DNA of 64,000 nt from Bifidobacterium crudilactis (GTDB taxonomy: Bacteria; Actinomycetota; Actinomycetes; Actinomycetales; Bifidobacteriaceae): the NCBI RefSeq assembly GCF_000738005.1, contig NZ_JHAL01000001.1, forward strand, positions 307,108-371,107, written 5' to 3'. Of the stretch, positions 27,125-35,801 are shown piece by piece; positions within the stretch are counted from its first letter, which is position 1, and each line of letters begins with the position of its first letter. The notes under the pieces were generated by a model. The model did not search any database and was not told the DNA's origin. It saw nothing but the letters and a program-made list of their open reading frames with translations. The translations under genes were made by a program, and so were the position numbers.

Positions 27125-28405
27125 ATGCTTGAACAGTTTGTGACCGTGATGCCCGGCACGCTTGGGGCGGCCTTGGTGGTGATGAGCGCCAGCGTGATGC
27201 TCGGCGCCGGTGAGGGCAGGAACAAACCGCACAGTTCCGCGTGGAGGTTGTACGGTCTGGTGATCGGCTGCTTGGGGGCCATCGTTTTCGCTGGCCTGAG
27301 GGCCACCGCGGTCATCAATCAACGAACCGTCGTCAACTATCCGACATTGGTGTGCTGTGTGCTTGCCGATGTCGCTCTGGCGGTGGTGTTGTTCAGATCA
27401 CGGAGGACGGTGTCCGAACGCGCCGCACATCCGCGGCGTCTGGATGTCGCCAATGCGGTGGCGGCGGTCGCCATCGCGCTGATTGTGTTCCGCGCCCTAC
27501 CCGATGTGATTCTTGAACTGACTATTTTCGTTGCGCCCGGGGACCCGGTGTTCACTTCTGCGATGCTGCTTCGCGCATTGGGCTTCATTCTGGGGTTGGC
27601 TGCTTCCGTCATCGTGGCCTCGATTCTTCGTACGCTCCGGGTCACCGCGGACAGGCGCTTCTTTGACGCGGCCGCGATGCTGTTGCTGGCCTTGGTGTTC
27701 GTCCAGCATCTCACTGCGCTGTTGACGGTGATGCAGACCACGGGCGACGTGTTCCTGCGAGGCGTATCCTTCCGGCTGCTGGCGTGGCTCATCAACAATG
27801 GAACCCCGCTGATCATCGCCCAGGTCGCGGTGTTCGCCATTCCTGCGATCGCATCGATCGTCGCAGGGTTCCGCATGGCCGCGGACGGCGAGAATACGGC
27901 CGTCGTCCGTCAGCACACCGCGTTGCGCCGGCACGCGAAGGCGGCGGGGGTGTGGACCTTGCTCGCGGTGATCGGCGTGACGGTCGCATTGACCTATGGT
28001 GTCGCCCAGACCAATCAGGTTCCGGTGCTTTCTCCTCCTGAATCCTATGCGCTTTCGTCGGACAGGACTACCGCCACCATCAAATTCTCCCAGCTTGCGG
28101 ATGGGCATCTGCACCGCTTCGAGTACAAAGCCAAAGACGGTACCGTGATGCGCTTCATCATCATCAAAAAGAACGGTGGCGCCTACGGAGTCGGGCTGGA
28201 TGCCTGCGACAATTGCGGCGACGCCGGATATTACGAGAAGGATGGCAAAATCATCTGCAAGCGATGCGATGTGGCGATTAATCTCGCCACGATCGGATTC
28301 GCGGGCGGGTGCAACCCCATCCCCTTCCCATATCAGGCCGGGCACGGCAGCATCACGATACAAACAGCGGATCTCGATGCTCTTTCCGCGCATTTCAAGA
28401 GTTGA
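27125..28405 (+). CDS. DUF2318 membrane protein of iron-uptake locus
   Basis: This 426-residue integral membrane protein has about 8 membrane segments followed by a soluble C-terminal DUF2318 domain. The domain has CDNCG, CKRC and GGCNPIPFP, two CXXC pairs plus a single Cys, which suggest metal or redox-cofactor binding. Homologues (Cj1660) sit between p19 and FtsX permease genes in iron loci, and electron transfer or iron reduction has been proposed for them. The start at 27125 is used because a GGGGGAG site lies upstream and the first membrane segment begins shortly after. The next gene starts 15 bases later. Confidence 0.9.
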   Translation: MLEQFVTVMPGTLGAALVVMSASVMLGAGEGRNKPHSSAWRLYGLVIGCLGAIVFAGLRATAVINQRTVVNYPTLVCCVLADVALAVVLFRSRRTVSERAAHPRRLDVANAVAAVAIALIVFRALPDVILELTIFVAPGDPVFTSAMLLRALGFILGLAASVIVASILRTLRVTADRRFFDAAAMLLLALVFVQHLTALLTVMQTTGDVFLRGVSFRLLAWLINNGTPLIIAQVAVFAIPAIASIVAGFRMAADGENTAVVRQHTALRRHAKAAGVWTLLAVIGVTVALTYGVAQTNQVPVLSPPESYALSSDRTTATIKFSQLADGHLHRFEYKAKDGTVMRFIIIKKNGGAYGVGLDACDNCGDAGYYEKDGKIICKRCDVAINLATIGFAGGCNPIPFPYQAGHGSITIQTADLDALSAHFKS

Positions 28406-28420
28406 TGGGAGGCAGATGAC

Positions 28421-29764
28421 ATGTTTCTCAATCGCATGGTGTTGCGCTCGTTGAGCCGACAGTTGGGCAGGCGCGTACTCATTGCGCTGAGCGTCGGACT
28501 GTCGGCGTGCGTGAGCGTGGCGATGCTCGGTGTGGTATTCGATGTCGGTGACAAACTCAACGCCGAACTATCGACCTATGGTTCCAACATCGTGGTCCAG
28601 CCGAAATCGGATGCCGTGGTCTCCGATCTGTATGCATCCGGTGATTCCGGAACTTCCGGCGGCGCGACGAAAGCCGACCCCACGTCATTCATCAAGGAAT
28701 CGGATACCACCAAAATCAAGACGATTTTCTGGGCATACAACATCACCGATTTCGCTCCCCAATTGAACGCCCACGCGAAGGTCGGTGTGGGTTGCGGCGC
28801 TGCGTCCGGCACGGTGGACGAGTCATGCACCTCACACTCGGTTCCTCTGGTCGGTACCTGGTTCAACAAGCGCATCACGGCTTCCACAGGGGAATCCTCG
28901 ACGGTCGGCGTGCAGGGCATGCGTTCATGGTGGAAGATTCAAGGACGTTGGGCGAAGGATGACGGCGATGAGGCGATGCTCGGTGCCACGTTGGCCAAGG
29001 AGCTCGATGCCACCGTCGGTGACACGCTCAGCGTCAGCAAAGGCGAGGGCGCCCGTCAGCTGAAAATCGTCGGGATATTCGATTCCGGTGATGACGACAA
29101 CGGCGCGGTGTATCTGCCGTCGTCGATAGCGCAGGAACTGGCGGGTCTGCCTGACCAGGTGGACCGTGTGGAGGTCAAGGCTCTGACCACTCCGGAGAAT
29201 GACCTGGCGCGCAAGGCGGCGCGGAATCCCGGAGCGCTGTCCCAGGAGGACTGGGAGACATGGTATTGCACGGCATACCCTTCGTCGATCGCCTATCAGA
29301 TCGAGGAGGTCATACCCGGTTCCGTGGCGAAGCAGGTGCGGCAGGTCGCCGCCTTGCAGGGTGACGTGATGAAGAAGACGCAGGCGGTCATGATTCTCAT
29401 GACCGCATTGAGCCTGCTTGCCGCCGCCATCGCCGTGGCGAATCTTATGGCGGCCGCCATCTCGGAGCGCTCGTCCGAATTCGCCTTGCTGAAGGCGATA
29501 GGTGCGAGCGATGGCTCGGTGAGCAGGCTCGTCCTCCTGGAGACGGCTTCCGTAAGCCTTGTCGGTGCGGTGGTCGGGGCCGGTCTCGGTTCCGTGATGG
29601 CCCAGGTGGTAGGCCATGTGGTGTTCGGATCGGGAATCACCATGCGACCGATGGTGTTCGTGCTGGTGTTCGTGCTACTGGCTGTGACTATCCTGGCGGC
29701 ATCGTTGTCCGGTATTCGCTCGATTCTCAGGTTGCGGCCTGCGGAGGTGTTGCATGGCAGGTAA
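28421..29764 (+). CDS. FtsX/MacB-type ABC permease of iron locus, first subunit
   Basis: This 447-residue membrane subunit has an N-terminal anchor helix, a large extracytoplasmic MacB-like domain and three C-terminal helices. FtsX features are MAAAISERSSEFALLKAIGAS and LRLRPAEVLHGR at the end. The exported domain contains two Cys (GCGAASGTVDESC), unusual for bifidobacterial surface proteins and possibly a disulfide. It overlaps the second permease by 11 bases. By analogy with Cj1661 it helps move iron or a redox partner; the substrate is not proven. Confidence 0.9.
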   Translation: MFLNRMVLRSLSRQLGRRVLIALSVGLSACVSVAMLGVVFDVGDKLNAELSTYGSNIVVQPKSDAVVSDLYASGDSGTSGGATKADPTSFIKESDTTKIKTIFWAYNITDFAPQLNAHAKVGVGCGAASGTVDESCTSHSVPLVGTWFNKRITASTGESSTVGVQGMRSWWKIQGRWAKDDGDEAMLGATLAKELDATVGDTLSVSKGEGARQLKIVGIFDSGDDDNGAVYLPSSIAQELAGLPDQVDRVEVKALTTPENDLARKAARNPGALSQEDWETWYCTAYPSSIAYQIEEVIPGSVAKQVRQVAALQGDVMKKTQAVMILMTALSLLAAAIAVANLMAAAISERSSEFALLKAIGASDGSVSRLVLLETASVSLVGAVVGAGLGSVMAQVVGHVVFGSGITMRPMVFVLVFVLLAVTILAASLSGIRSILRLRPAEVLHGR

Positions 29765-31055
29765 ATCAACGCGAAAGAGACGTTTCGGCATGGGGAGCAT
29801 GACCAACGGACGGATGTTCGCGGTCATGATTCTCGGCGCGGTGTTCCGTCGGCGGTCGCGTGCGCTGATGGCGGTTATCGCGTCCACAGTTGGCGCGGCG
29901 ACCCTGTTCTGCCTGGCTGCGGTGTGTATCGCCGTCCCGCAGCAGATGAGCGAGGATATGCGTTCCTACGGGGCGAATCTGGTGGTCACCGCCGTGGAGA
30001 AGGACTCCTCCGCCAAAGCGGGCATCGCCGAGGATATGGTCACTCATACCACGGAAATGATAGAAGCAAAGGCTCCGGCCAAACTCGCGACATACCGCTA
30101 CGACACCGTGCGCATCAACGCCGCCTCCTACATGATGGCCGGCATCGATCCGACGGCGGTGAAAACGCTCAACCACCACTGGAGCGTCGAAGGTGCGTGG
30201 CCCTCCGAAGGCCAGGTTCTCGTGGGCACGGATGTCGCCTCGGCCCTCGGACTCAAGGTCGGCAGTGATATCACCATCGCCTACCGTTCCGCCGACAATA
30301 CCGGAGCCACGGCTGCTGCAGGAAGCGGCGGCGGCACCCCGAGTGGAGGGGCCGGGTCGACGCCGTCGGCGACCGGCACCGACGGTCGGGTCTCGACGGA
30401 CATCATGGAGGAGGGCGGGGTGAGCTTCCGTGTTGCCGGCATCGTGGATACCGGCGGTTCGGAGGACCAGATCGTTTACGCGACGACGAAGGATCTCGAC
30501 GCACTCGCCGGGTCGACTCGTGGAGCGGATGTACTCGAATATTCTGTGGATGCCTCGTCGAAGGACCTGGACTCCATCGTCCGGAGCATCAACGCGATGA
30601 GCAGTATGGGAGTCAAAGCGCAGACCGTCACGAAAATCACCACATCGAACACGAAAATCATCACCATGCTGCAAACACTGTTCTGGCTGGTTTCGGTGGT
30701 GGTGCTGGTGCTGACCTTCGTGGGTGTGGGGACGACGATGACCTCAATCGTGTCCCAGCGCCGCAATGAAATCGGTTTGCGCAAGGCTCTTGGCGCGCCG
30801 TCTTCACGTGTAGGGACCGAGTTCTATGCCGAATCGGCGCTGTACGGCCTGCTTGGCGGCGTGCTTGGCACCGGGCTGGGGTATTGCCTGGCCTGGATGC
30901 TGTGCTCAGTGGTGTTCGACCATGACCTGCGGATGAATTGGCCTTTGGCGCTCGCTGCCGTGATCTGCAGCATGCTTATCGCAGTGGTGGCGACCATCCG
31001 GCCTGTTCGCAAGGCTTCTGGCATAAATCCGGCAGTCGTGTTGAGGGAGGAATAA
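29754..31055 (+). CDS. FtsX/MacB-type ABC permease of iron locus, second subunit
   Basis: This 433-residue partner of the preceding permease has the same layout: N-terminal helix, exported domain (about 60-300) and three C-terminal helices with SIVSQRRNEIGLRKALGAPSSRV and RPVRKASGINPAVVLREE. A Gly/Ser/Thr-rich disordered loop lies near residues 183-205. The ATG overlaps the end of the first permease, implying coupled translation and a heterodimer, as for Cj1661/Cj1662. A 160-base gap with an inverted-end element follows before the ATPase gene. Confidence 0.9.
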   Translation: MAGKSTRKRRFGMGSMTNGRMFAVMILGAVFRRRSRALMAVIASTVGAATLFCLAAVCIAVPQQMSEDMRSYGANLVVTAVEKDSSAKAGIAEDMVTHTTEMIEAKAPAKLATYRYDTVRINAASYMMAGIDPTAVKTLNHHWSVEGAWPSEGQVLVGTDVASALGLKVGSDITIAYRSADNTGATAAAGSGGGTPSGGAGSTPSATGTDGRVSTDIMEEGGVSFRVAGIVDTGGSEDQIVYATTKDLDALAGSTRGADVLEYSVDASSKDLDSIVRSINAMSSMGVKAQTVTKITTSNTKIITMLQTLFWLVSVVVLVLTFVGVGTTMTSIVSQRRNEIGLRKALGAPSSRVGTEFYAESALYGLLGGVLGTGLGYCLAWMLCSVVFDHDLRMNWPLALAAVICSMLIAVVATIRPVRKASGINPAVVLREE

Positions 31056-31076
31056 CCCGAAAATGGAGATGAAGGC

Positions 31077-31190
31077 CTGTTGTGTAGTGATTGTTCCGGA
31101 ACCGGCGCAGAAAACAAAGAACGAATGGCTGGATATCAACATGTCAGCATCAGAGTTTCGGATTGCACGATGAAAATCCCTACACAAACG
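31077..31190. repeat. ~114-bp inverted-end element, copy 1
   Basis: The left end GTTGTGTAGTGATT pairs with the right end AATCCCTACACAAACG (one mismatch). A very similar pair bounds 38978-39091 (also 114 bp) and 53030-53154. The interior holds TTCCGGAACCGG. It lies between two genes of one operon, so it is unlikely to be a full terminator. Confidence 0.6.
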
Positions 31191-31215
31191 AAAACGAAGT
31201 GAGAAAGGGGCGAAC

Positions 31216-32058
31216 ATGTTGCTCGAATTGGACCATGTGTCGAAGATCTATGGTGATCTTCATGCGGTCGATGACCTGAGCCTGTCGGTCGGGGAAGGCG
31301 AATGGCTCGCCATCGTCGGCTCGTCCGGCTCCGGCAAGACCACATTGATGAACATCGTCGGCTGCATGGATACGCCAAGCGAGGGCAGCGTCTCGCTGGA
31401 GGGCCGTCAGCTCAATGACCTGAATGCCGGTCAGCTTGCCGACGTTCGCAAGAACGTCATCGGCCTGGTGTTCCAGAAGTTTTATCTGGTGCCCCACCTC
31501 ACAGCTGTGGAGAACGTGATGGTGGCCCAGTATTACCACTCGGTGGTCGACGAGGAGCAGGCCATGGAGAGTCTGAGGAACGTGGGCCTCGAGGATCGCG
31601 CGCATCATCTGCCCGGGCAGCTGTCCGGTGGGGAGCAGCAGCGCGTCTGCATCGCCCGGGCGCTCATCAATTGTCCGAAGCTGATTCTCGCTGATGAGCC
31701 GACAGGCAATCTCGACGGCGCGAATGAAAAAATCGTGCTGGACCTTTTCAAGCAGCTCCATGAACAAGGCACCACCATCATCGTGGTGACCCATGATGCC
31801 TTGGTCGCGTCCTGCGCGCAACGCGAGATCATGCTCAATCACGGTGTGCTCGTTGGCGAACAATGGAACGATGAGGATGCCCGGAGACGATATGTCGAGG
31901 CGGGCGGCAAGCCTGGCGTTGCCGAGGCCGCGTCGATGAGCGACCGGGTTTCGGATCAGGAAGCGGCGCCTTCAAGCGACATCCCGGTAGGATTCGCGGA
32001 CCCGACCAAAGCCGCGAAAACAGATGGCGCAAGTCTCCCAGACGACACGGGCGTCTGA
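31216..32058 (+). CDS. ABC ATPase of iron locus
   Basis: This is the cytoplasmic ATPase for the two FtsX permeases, 280 residues. It has Walker A GSSGSGKTT, the signature [17 protein letters not shown], Walker B LILADEPTGNLDG and H-loop VTHDA. A tail of about 50 residues beyond the ATPase fold is hydrophilic and has no recognised domain. GAAAGGGG precedes the ATG. It corresponds to Cj1663 in the Campylobacter locus. Confidence 0.93.
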   Translation: MLLELDHVSKIYGDLHAVDDLSLSVGEGEWLAIVGSSGSGKTTLMNIVGCMDTPSEGSVSLEGRQLNDLNAGQLADVRKNVIGLVFQKFYLVPHLTAVENVMVAQYYHSVVDEEQAMESLRNVGLEDRAHHLPGQLSGGEQQRVCIARALINCPKLILADEPTGNLDGANEKIVLDLFKQLHEQGTTIIVVTHDALVASCAQREIMLNHGVLVGEQWNDEDARRRYVEAGGKPGVAEAASMSDRVSDQEAAPSSDIPVGFADPTKAAKTDGASLPDDTGV

Positions 32059-32104
32059 GAGCAGTTTCGGGGCAGTGCACAGAAATCACTGCGGAGAGAG
32101 GACC

Positions 32105-32626
32105 ATGATGAACAAGCACGGCAAATCAGTCAGAGCTGCCTCGCTCGCGGCCGTAGGACTGGTGGCGGCCGGCACGCTGCTTGCAGGCTGCGGCGAGCCT
32201 TCCGCGGTGCCTATGAACGATGAGTATGCCGGTTCGGGCGATGAATCCAGCGCGTCCACCGACGCTTCATCACCCGACTCGTCATCAGGCGAGTCGGAGA
32301 ACCCGTCCGCCAGTGGGAAAACGGATACCGGCACCTACAAAGACGGCACCTATGCCATCAAGGGCGAATACGGTCCGGTCGGTGAGGACACCATTGATGT
32401 GACGCTTACCGTGGCTGCGGGGAAGGTGAGCGATGTGCAGGTGGTCGGGCACCCCTTCACCACGATTTCGAAGAATCACCAGAACGCCTTCATCAAGGCC
32501 ATACCCGGCGTCGTCGAAGGCAAAGCCTTGAAGGATTTGAAAGTGGACAAGGTCGCGGGCGCGAGCTGGACCAGCGAAGCCTTCAACAAGGCCTTGGAAG
32601 TGGCCCGGCAGGAAGCCTCGGAGTAG
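32105..32626 (+). CDS. FMN-binding-domain lipoprotein of iron locus
   Basis: This extracytoplasmic lipoprotein has 173 residues, with a lipobox LAGC, a Ser/Asp/Glu-rich spacer (about 37-75), then an FMN-binding domain (YKDGTYAIKGEYGPVGEDTI, LTVAAGKVSDVQV). Near the C-terminus DKVAGASWTSEAF fits the ApbE acceptor pattern D-x-x-(S/T)-G-A-(S/T)-x-T, except that Ala replaces the first Ser/Thr, so T is the probable site of covalent FMN. It lies 46 bases behind the ATPase gene, in the place where Campylobacter has thioredoxin-like proteins. An extracytoplasmic electron carrier for ferric reduction is inferred. Confidence 0.88.
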   Translation: MMNKHGKSVRAASLAAVGLVAAGTLLAGCGEPSAVPMNDEYAGSGDESSASTDASSPDSSSGESENPSASGKTDTGTYKDGTYAIKGEYGPVGEDTIDVTLTVAAGKVSDVQVVGHPFTTISKNHQNAFIKAIPGVVEGKALKDLKVDKVAGASWTSEAFNKALEVARQEASE

Positions 32627-32644
32627 GAAAATCCGCCCAAAAAC

Positions 32645-32715
32645 GATAACTGCACTAAAAGGACAGCAATACGGTAATGCTTTCTCCGAAAAGCTGTCCT
32701 TTTAGCGCAGTTATC
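32645..32715. repeat. 71-bp palindromic intergenic repeat, copy 5
   Basis: The inverted ends have a single change (TAGCGCAG for TAGTGCAG) that gives an A-C mismatch in plus-strand RNA but a G-U pair in minus-strand RNA. It starts 18 bases after the FMN lipoprotein stop. Confidence 0.9.
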
Positions 32716-32750
32716 ATTTTTGTGTGTCGGAAGTCGAAGTGATGGTTGTC

Positions 32751-33069
32751 TTCGCGCCCTTGGCGTGCGCTCACTTCGCCTGGCTTCGTGAACAGTTGCG
32801 TTACGTATTACGACGTGTGGCAATCGCTACGCGCTTCTTCGCGCCCTTGGTGGGCGCTCACTTCGCCTATGCGGAGCGCACTGCGCTCCGCATTTAACGG
32901 CTCAGCCTGCAATTAGGGTCTGTCTTCCAGACAGGCTTTGCTTTGGCTTCGTGAACATTTGCGTTACGTATTACGACGTGTGGCAATCGCTACGCGATTC
33001 TTCGCGCCCTTGGCGTGCGCTCACTTCGCCTACGGACAGCCCACAGGGCTGTCCGCTTAACGGCTCAGC
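32751..33069. repeat. Duplicated 125-bp unit with covarying hairpin
   Basis: Two units of exactly 125 bases (32782-32906 and 32945-33069) share GGCTTCGTGAACA, TTGCGTTACGTATTACGACG and AACGGCTCAGC. The one block that differs is a hairpin. In unit 1 it is ATGCGGAGCGC-ACT-GCGCTCCGCAT (32869-32893). In unit 2 it is CGGACAGCCC-ACA-GGGCTGTCCG (33033-33055). A partial unit precedes them (32751-32782). No ORF is supported. It fills the 455-base gap before the cfa gene. Confidence 0.85.
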
Positions 33070-33081
33070 ACAGGGCTTTGG

Positions 33082-34371
33082 TTACCTATTCCACCATGGA
33101 CGGAGGGGATAGGTGGTGGTGCCGGTTTCCGGGTCTGGTTTGACGCAGAGGAATTGGTGAACCTGGATGGTATTGAGTTCGAAGTTGAAGCGTGAACCTG
33201 CCATGTACACACCCCACAGTCTGGCCTTGGGTTCACCGACGAGCTTGACCGCATCATCCCAGCGATTCTGAAGATTCTCGTTCCAGTGCTTCAGCGTAAT
33301 CGCGTAATGCTGCCTCAGGTTTTCCTGGTTGATGACCTCGAATCCGACATTGTTGATGGTGACTTCGATTTCACCCGGGCTCGCCAGCTCTCCGTCGGGG
33401 AAGATGTACCGGTCGATGAAACCGCCGGCACGCTTGCCCTGATAGCTGTTGCAACGGGTGATCTGATGGTTCAGCAGCATGCCGCCCGGACGCAGCTTGT
33501 CCAGCATCTCCTTGAAGTACGCGGGATAGTGCTTGTGACCGACGTGCTCCATCATGCCTATCGAGCAGATGCCGTCGAATCCGGATTCCGGCACATCGCG
33601 ATAATCCATCAGTCGTACCTCGGCAAGATCCTGAAGACCTTCGCGGGCAATCCACTCGTTGGCCCAATCGACCTGTTCCTGTGAGAGCGTGACGCCGATG
33701 ACGTGAATGCCCCTCTTGGCGGCGGCGACCTCCATCGAGCCCCACCCGCAGCCGATGTCCAGCAGCGAGTCGCCCTCCGAGAGATTCAGCTTGTCGAGCA
33801 CCATGTTGAGCTTATGCTCCTGGGCCTCTTCGAGCGTCGCATCCGCAGTGGGGAAGCATGCGCACGTATAGGTCATCGACGGCCCGAGGAACATGGCATA
33901 GAACTCATTGCTCTGGTCGTAGTGATAGCTGACCGTTGCCGCGTCGCCCTTCTTGGTGTGCGGCATAATCCCTTCGGCCATGCGCTGCGCCAGCGACGGC
34001 AACTCGATTTCCGGCGGTTTCGGCACGCGCACCCCATGTGACAGGATGGTTGCGCTCAGCTTCGCCAGCTCGCTCTTCTTGGGCTTCCTGGCATAGGATT
34101 TGAGCTCCATGAGCTGCTTGAATACGCCGTACGGGTTGCCGGGTTCGAGCTCCGGTGAGGCGATATCGCCTTGCAGATACGCGCGTGCAAGGCCCAAATC
34201 ATTCGGACATTCAGCAATGTAATACACCGCACGTGAATTGCGAATCTCCAGATGCAGCGGAGCATCAGTGCTGCCGAAGCTTGATCCGTCAAAGGCGCTG
34301 ACATGCAGCGGTGCGTCATCGTTGAAAAAGACGCCGACCATGTCCGCCACGGTCATTGTTGTTATAGCCAT
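33082..34371 (-). CDS. cfa: Cyclopropane-fatty-acyl-phospholipid synthase
   Basis: This enzyme uses S-adenosylmethionine to add a methylene bridge to unsaturated acyl chains of membrane phospholipids, often for acid tolerance. It has 429 residues. The C-terminal domain shows HYDQSNEFYAMFLGPSMTYT, CACF, the SAM site LLDIGCGWGSMEVAA, and SIGMMEHVGHKHY. The N-terminal lipid-binding domain occupies about the first 120 residues. The ATG at 34371 has a distant AGAAGGGGG. It ends beside the 125-bp repeat pair. Confidence 0.95.
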   Translation of the reverse strand: MAITTMTVADMVGVFFNDDAPLHVSAFDGSSFGSTDAPLHLEIRNSRAVYYIAECPNDLGLARAYLQGDIASPELEPGNPYGVFKQLMELKSYARKPKKSELAKLSATILSHGVRVPKPPEIELPSLAQRMAEGIMPHTKKGDAATVSYHYDQSNEFYAMFLGPSMTYTCACFPTADATLEEAQEHKLNMVLDKLNLSEGDSLLDIGCGWGSMEVAAAKRGIHVIGVTLSQEQVDWANEWIAREGLQDLAEVRLMDYRDVPESGFDGICSIGMMEHVGHKHYPAYFKEMLDKLRPGGMLLNHQITRCNSYQGKRAGGFIDRYIFPDGELASPGEIEVTINNVGFEVINQENLRQHYAITLKHWNENLQNRWDDAVKLVGEPKARLWGVYMAGSRFNFELNTIQVHQFLCVKPDPETGTTTYPLRPWWNR

Positions 34372-34548
34372 GTAAATGTATTGCCCCCTTCTGAAACCAC
34401 GCTACATGAAGTGCATAAGGTCTCATCTTTATCAGTCTCCACCCTACTCCGATTGAGGATGATGGGCGTCGTCCGGAGACCGAATTCTTTACACTTGTAT
34501 GCGATTCGGGTGTGTTGGTGCACCGCTGTTGAACCTAAGCTGGAGACT

Positions 34549-34938
34549 ATGCAAACAGAGGGTGATAGCCGGGATTCGTGGATTTCGCAGACGCTGATTC
34601 GTTTGTCGGCTTCGTCGTTCAGAGCCGGTTTTGCCTTGAGCGCACACGATAGGGCTTATGCGCGGAGCAAAGGGCGTACAACCATAGAACGACATGCGCG
34701 CGAGTTGCTTCGAGGGCGCGTGGGCGATGCCTGGCCCGCAAAGGATGGCAGGCAAACGCCGTTCAGAGGGCATCCCGTGTTTACCGCGCAACATGCCACA
34801 GCCACATGCTGCAGAGGGTGCATCGAGAAATGGCATCACATTCCGCGTGGCACTGAACTCAGCGATGAGCAGCTCGATCGCTTGGTTGACCTGGTGATGG
34901 CCTGGATAGAAGGGGACCTCGCCAGTCACCCCGCCTAG
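34549..34938 (+). CDS. DUF4186 family protein
   Basis: This small soluble protein of about 129 residues has an unknown function. The family core is FRAGFALSAHDRAYARSKG, RQTPFRGHPVFTAQHATATC and CRGCIEKWHHIPRG; the CCRGC with flanking His suggests metal binding. The ATG at 34549 (GGAG 3 bases upstream) is chosen because a longer frame from 34303 would run antisense into cfa. It is divergent from cfa. Confidence 0.85.
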   Translation: MQTEGDSRDSWISQTLIRLSASSFRAGFALSAHDRAYARSKGRTTIERHARELLRGRVGDAWPAKDGRQTPFRGHPVFTAQHATATCCRGCIEKWHHIPRGTELSDEQLDRLVDLVMAWIEGDLASHPA

Positions 34939-34970
34939 TCGACCGGCTTGAAAAGCACCTTGGAATACAG

Positions 34971-35026
34971 CAAGAGGTACAGGCTGGTCGGAGCCGGTCA
35001 TCGCTCCACCCTGTCTGTACCTCTTG
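34971..35026. terminator. Hairpin between convergent genes
   Basis: Perfect 12-bp arms CAAGAGGTACAG / CTGTACCTCTTG close an inner stem GGAGC...GCTCC. It lies between the DUF4186 gene and the convergent reductase gene, fitting a shared terminator, without a T-tract. Confidence 0.6.
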
Positions 35027-35064
35027 TCGTAAGCCTCGCGGATGCGACGGCGTTTTCGCAATCT

Positions 35065-35643
35065 TCAGCGCTGGATTGCGAATCCGCCCGTCCAGGCGAT
35101 CTTCTCTCCTGCCGCCAGAGTGAGCTGGAGGAAGCCGACTGCTTCCAGTTCGCGTGCGCGTTTCAGCGCACCGGCATCGACCGCTGCGAGGCCTGCGGCT
35201 TCGACCAGTTCGGTGAGTCCTTGCTTGGCATCCGCATCATCGCCTGCAACCAGAACGGTTGTGGTGTCTTCGCCGATGGTCCCGGAAGCCAGTGTTGCCG
35301 CGAAGTTCGTGTTGAAGGCCTTCAGTACATGCGCATCGGGCAGTTTGGCGGCCAATTCCTGCGCTGCGGAGGAATCCGCAGGCGTGACCAGCGAGTCGAA
35401 GGTCGAGAAGTCAAGGGGATTGGTGATGTCGACGACCGTCTTTCCTGCGAAAGCCTGACCGAACTTATCGGCGATGGCGTCGAGTGCCGGGTATGGGACC
35501 GCGAGAATCACGATGTCGCCGGTGATTGCGATATCGGCGGCTGCGGACGAGTCGAGGACCTGTACCTCTGCTCCGGCCTTCTCGGCGATTCCACTCAGCG
35601 CTGAACCCATGTTGCCCTTGCCGAAGATCGTTACCTTGCTCAT
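35065..35643 (-). CDS. NAD(P)-binding reductase, F420-dependent-reductase-like
   Basis: This 192-residue single-domain Rossmann protein has GKGNMGSAL near the N-terminus, VILAVPYPALDAI, DITNPLDF and VLKAFNTNFAATL, as in the NADPH:F420 oxidoreductase-like and prokaryotic STEAP-like group. Bifidobacteria are not known to make F420, so a flavin or quinone-type acceptor is more likely. AAGGAG precedes the ATG. It is divergent from an HxlR regulator, with paired palindromes between, so it is probably the regulated target. Confidence 0.85.
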   Translation of the reverse strand: MSKVTIFGKGNMGSALSGIAEKAGAEVQVLDSSAAADIAITGDIVILAVPYPALDAIADKFGQAFAGKTVVDITNPLDFSTFDSLVTPADSSAAQELAAKLPDAHVLKAFNTNFAATLASGTIGEDTTTVLVAGDDADAKQGLTELVEAAGLAAVDAGALKRARELEAVGFLQLTLAAGEKIAWTGGFAIQR

Positions 35644-35745
35644 GTTTGCTCCTTCATAGTGTCTGTTGAGGCGTTAGCCCTTGTTTCCTTGGTATCGCAA
35701 TGTTTTCACGGCCTTGTCGTCATCCGGCCGCATCAGCATCACGAA

Positions 35746-35780
35746 ACTAACATTATGTTAGCACTAACAAATAGTTAGTA
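35746..35780. promoter_or_regulatory. Two adjacent operator palindromes between reductase and hxlR-type gene
   Basis: CTAACAT-T-ATGTTAG (35747-35761) and ACTAAC-AAATA-GTTAGT (35763-35779) lie back to back in the divergent gap and share the half-site CTAAC/GTTAG. Centres are 17 bases apart. They are probable sites for the HxlR-family regulator, repressing both its own gene and the reductase. Confidence 0.75.
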
Positions 35781-35801
35781 AAATCGGAGAGTCGGAATAG
35801 A

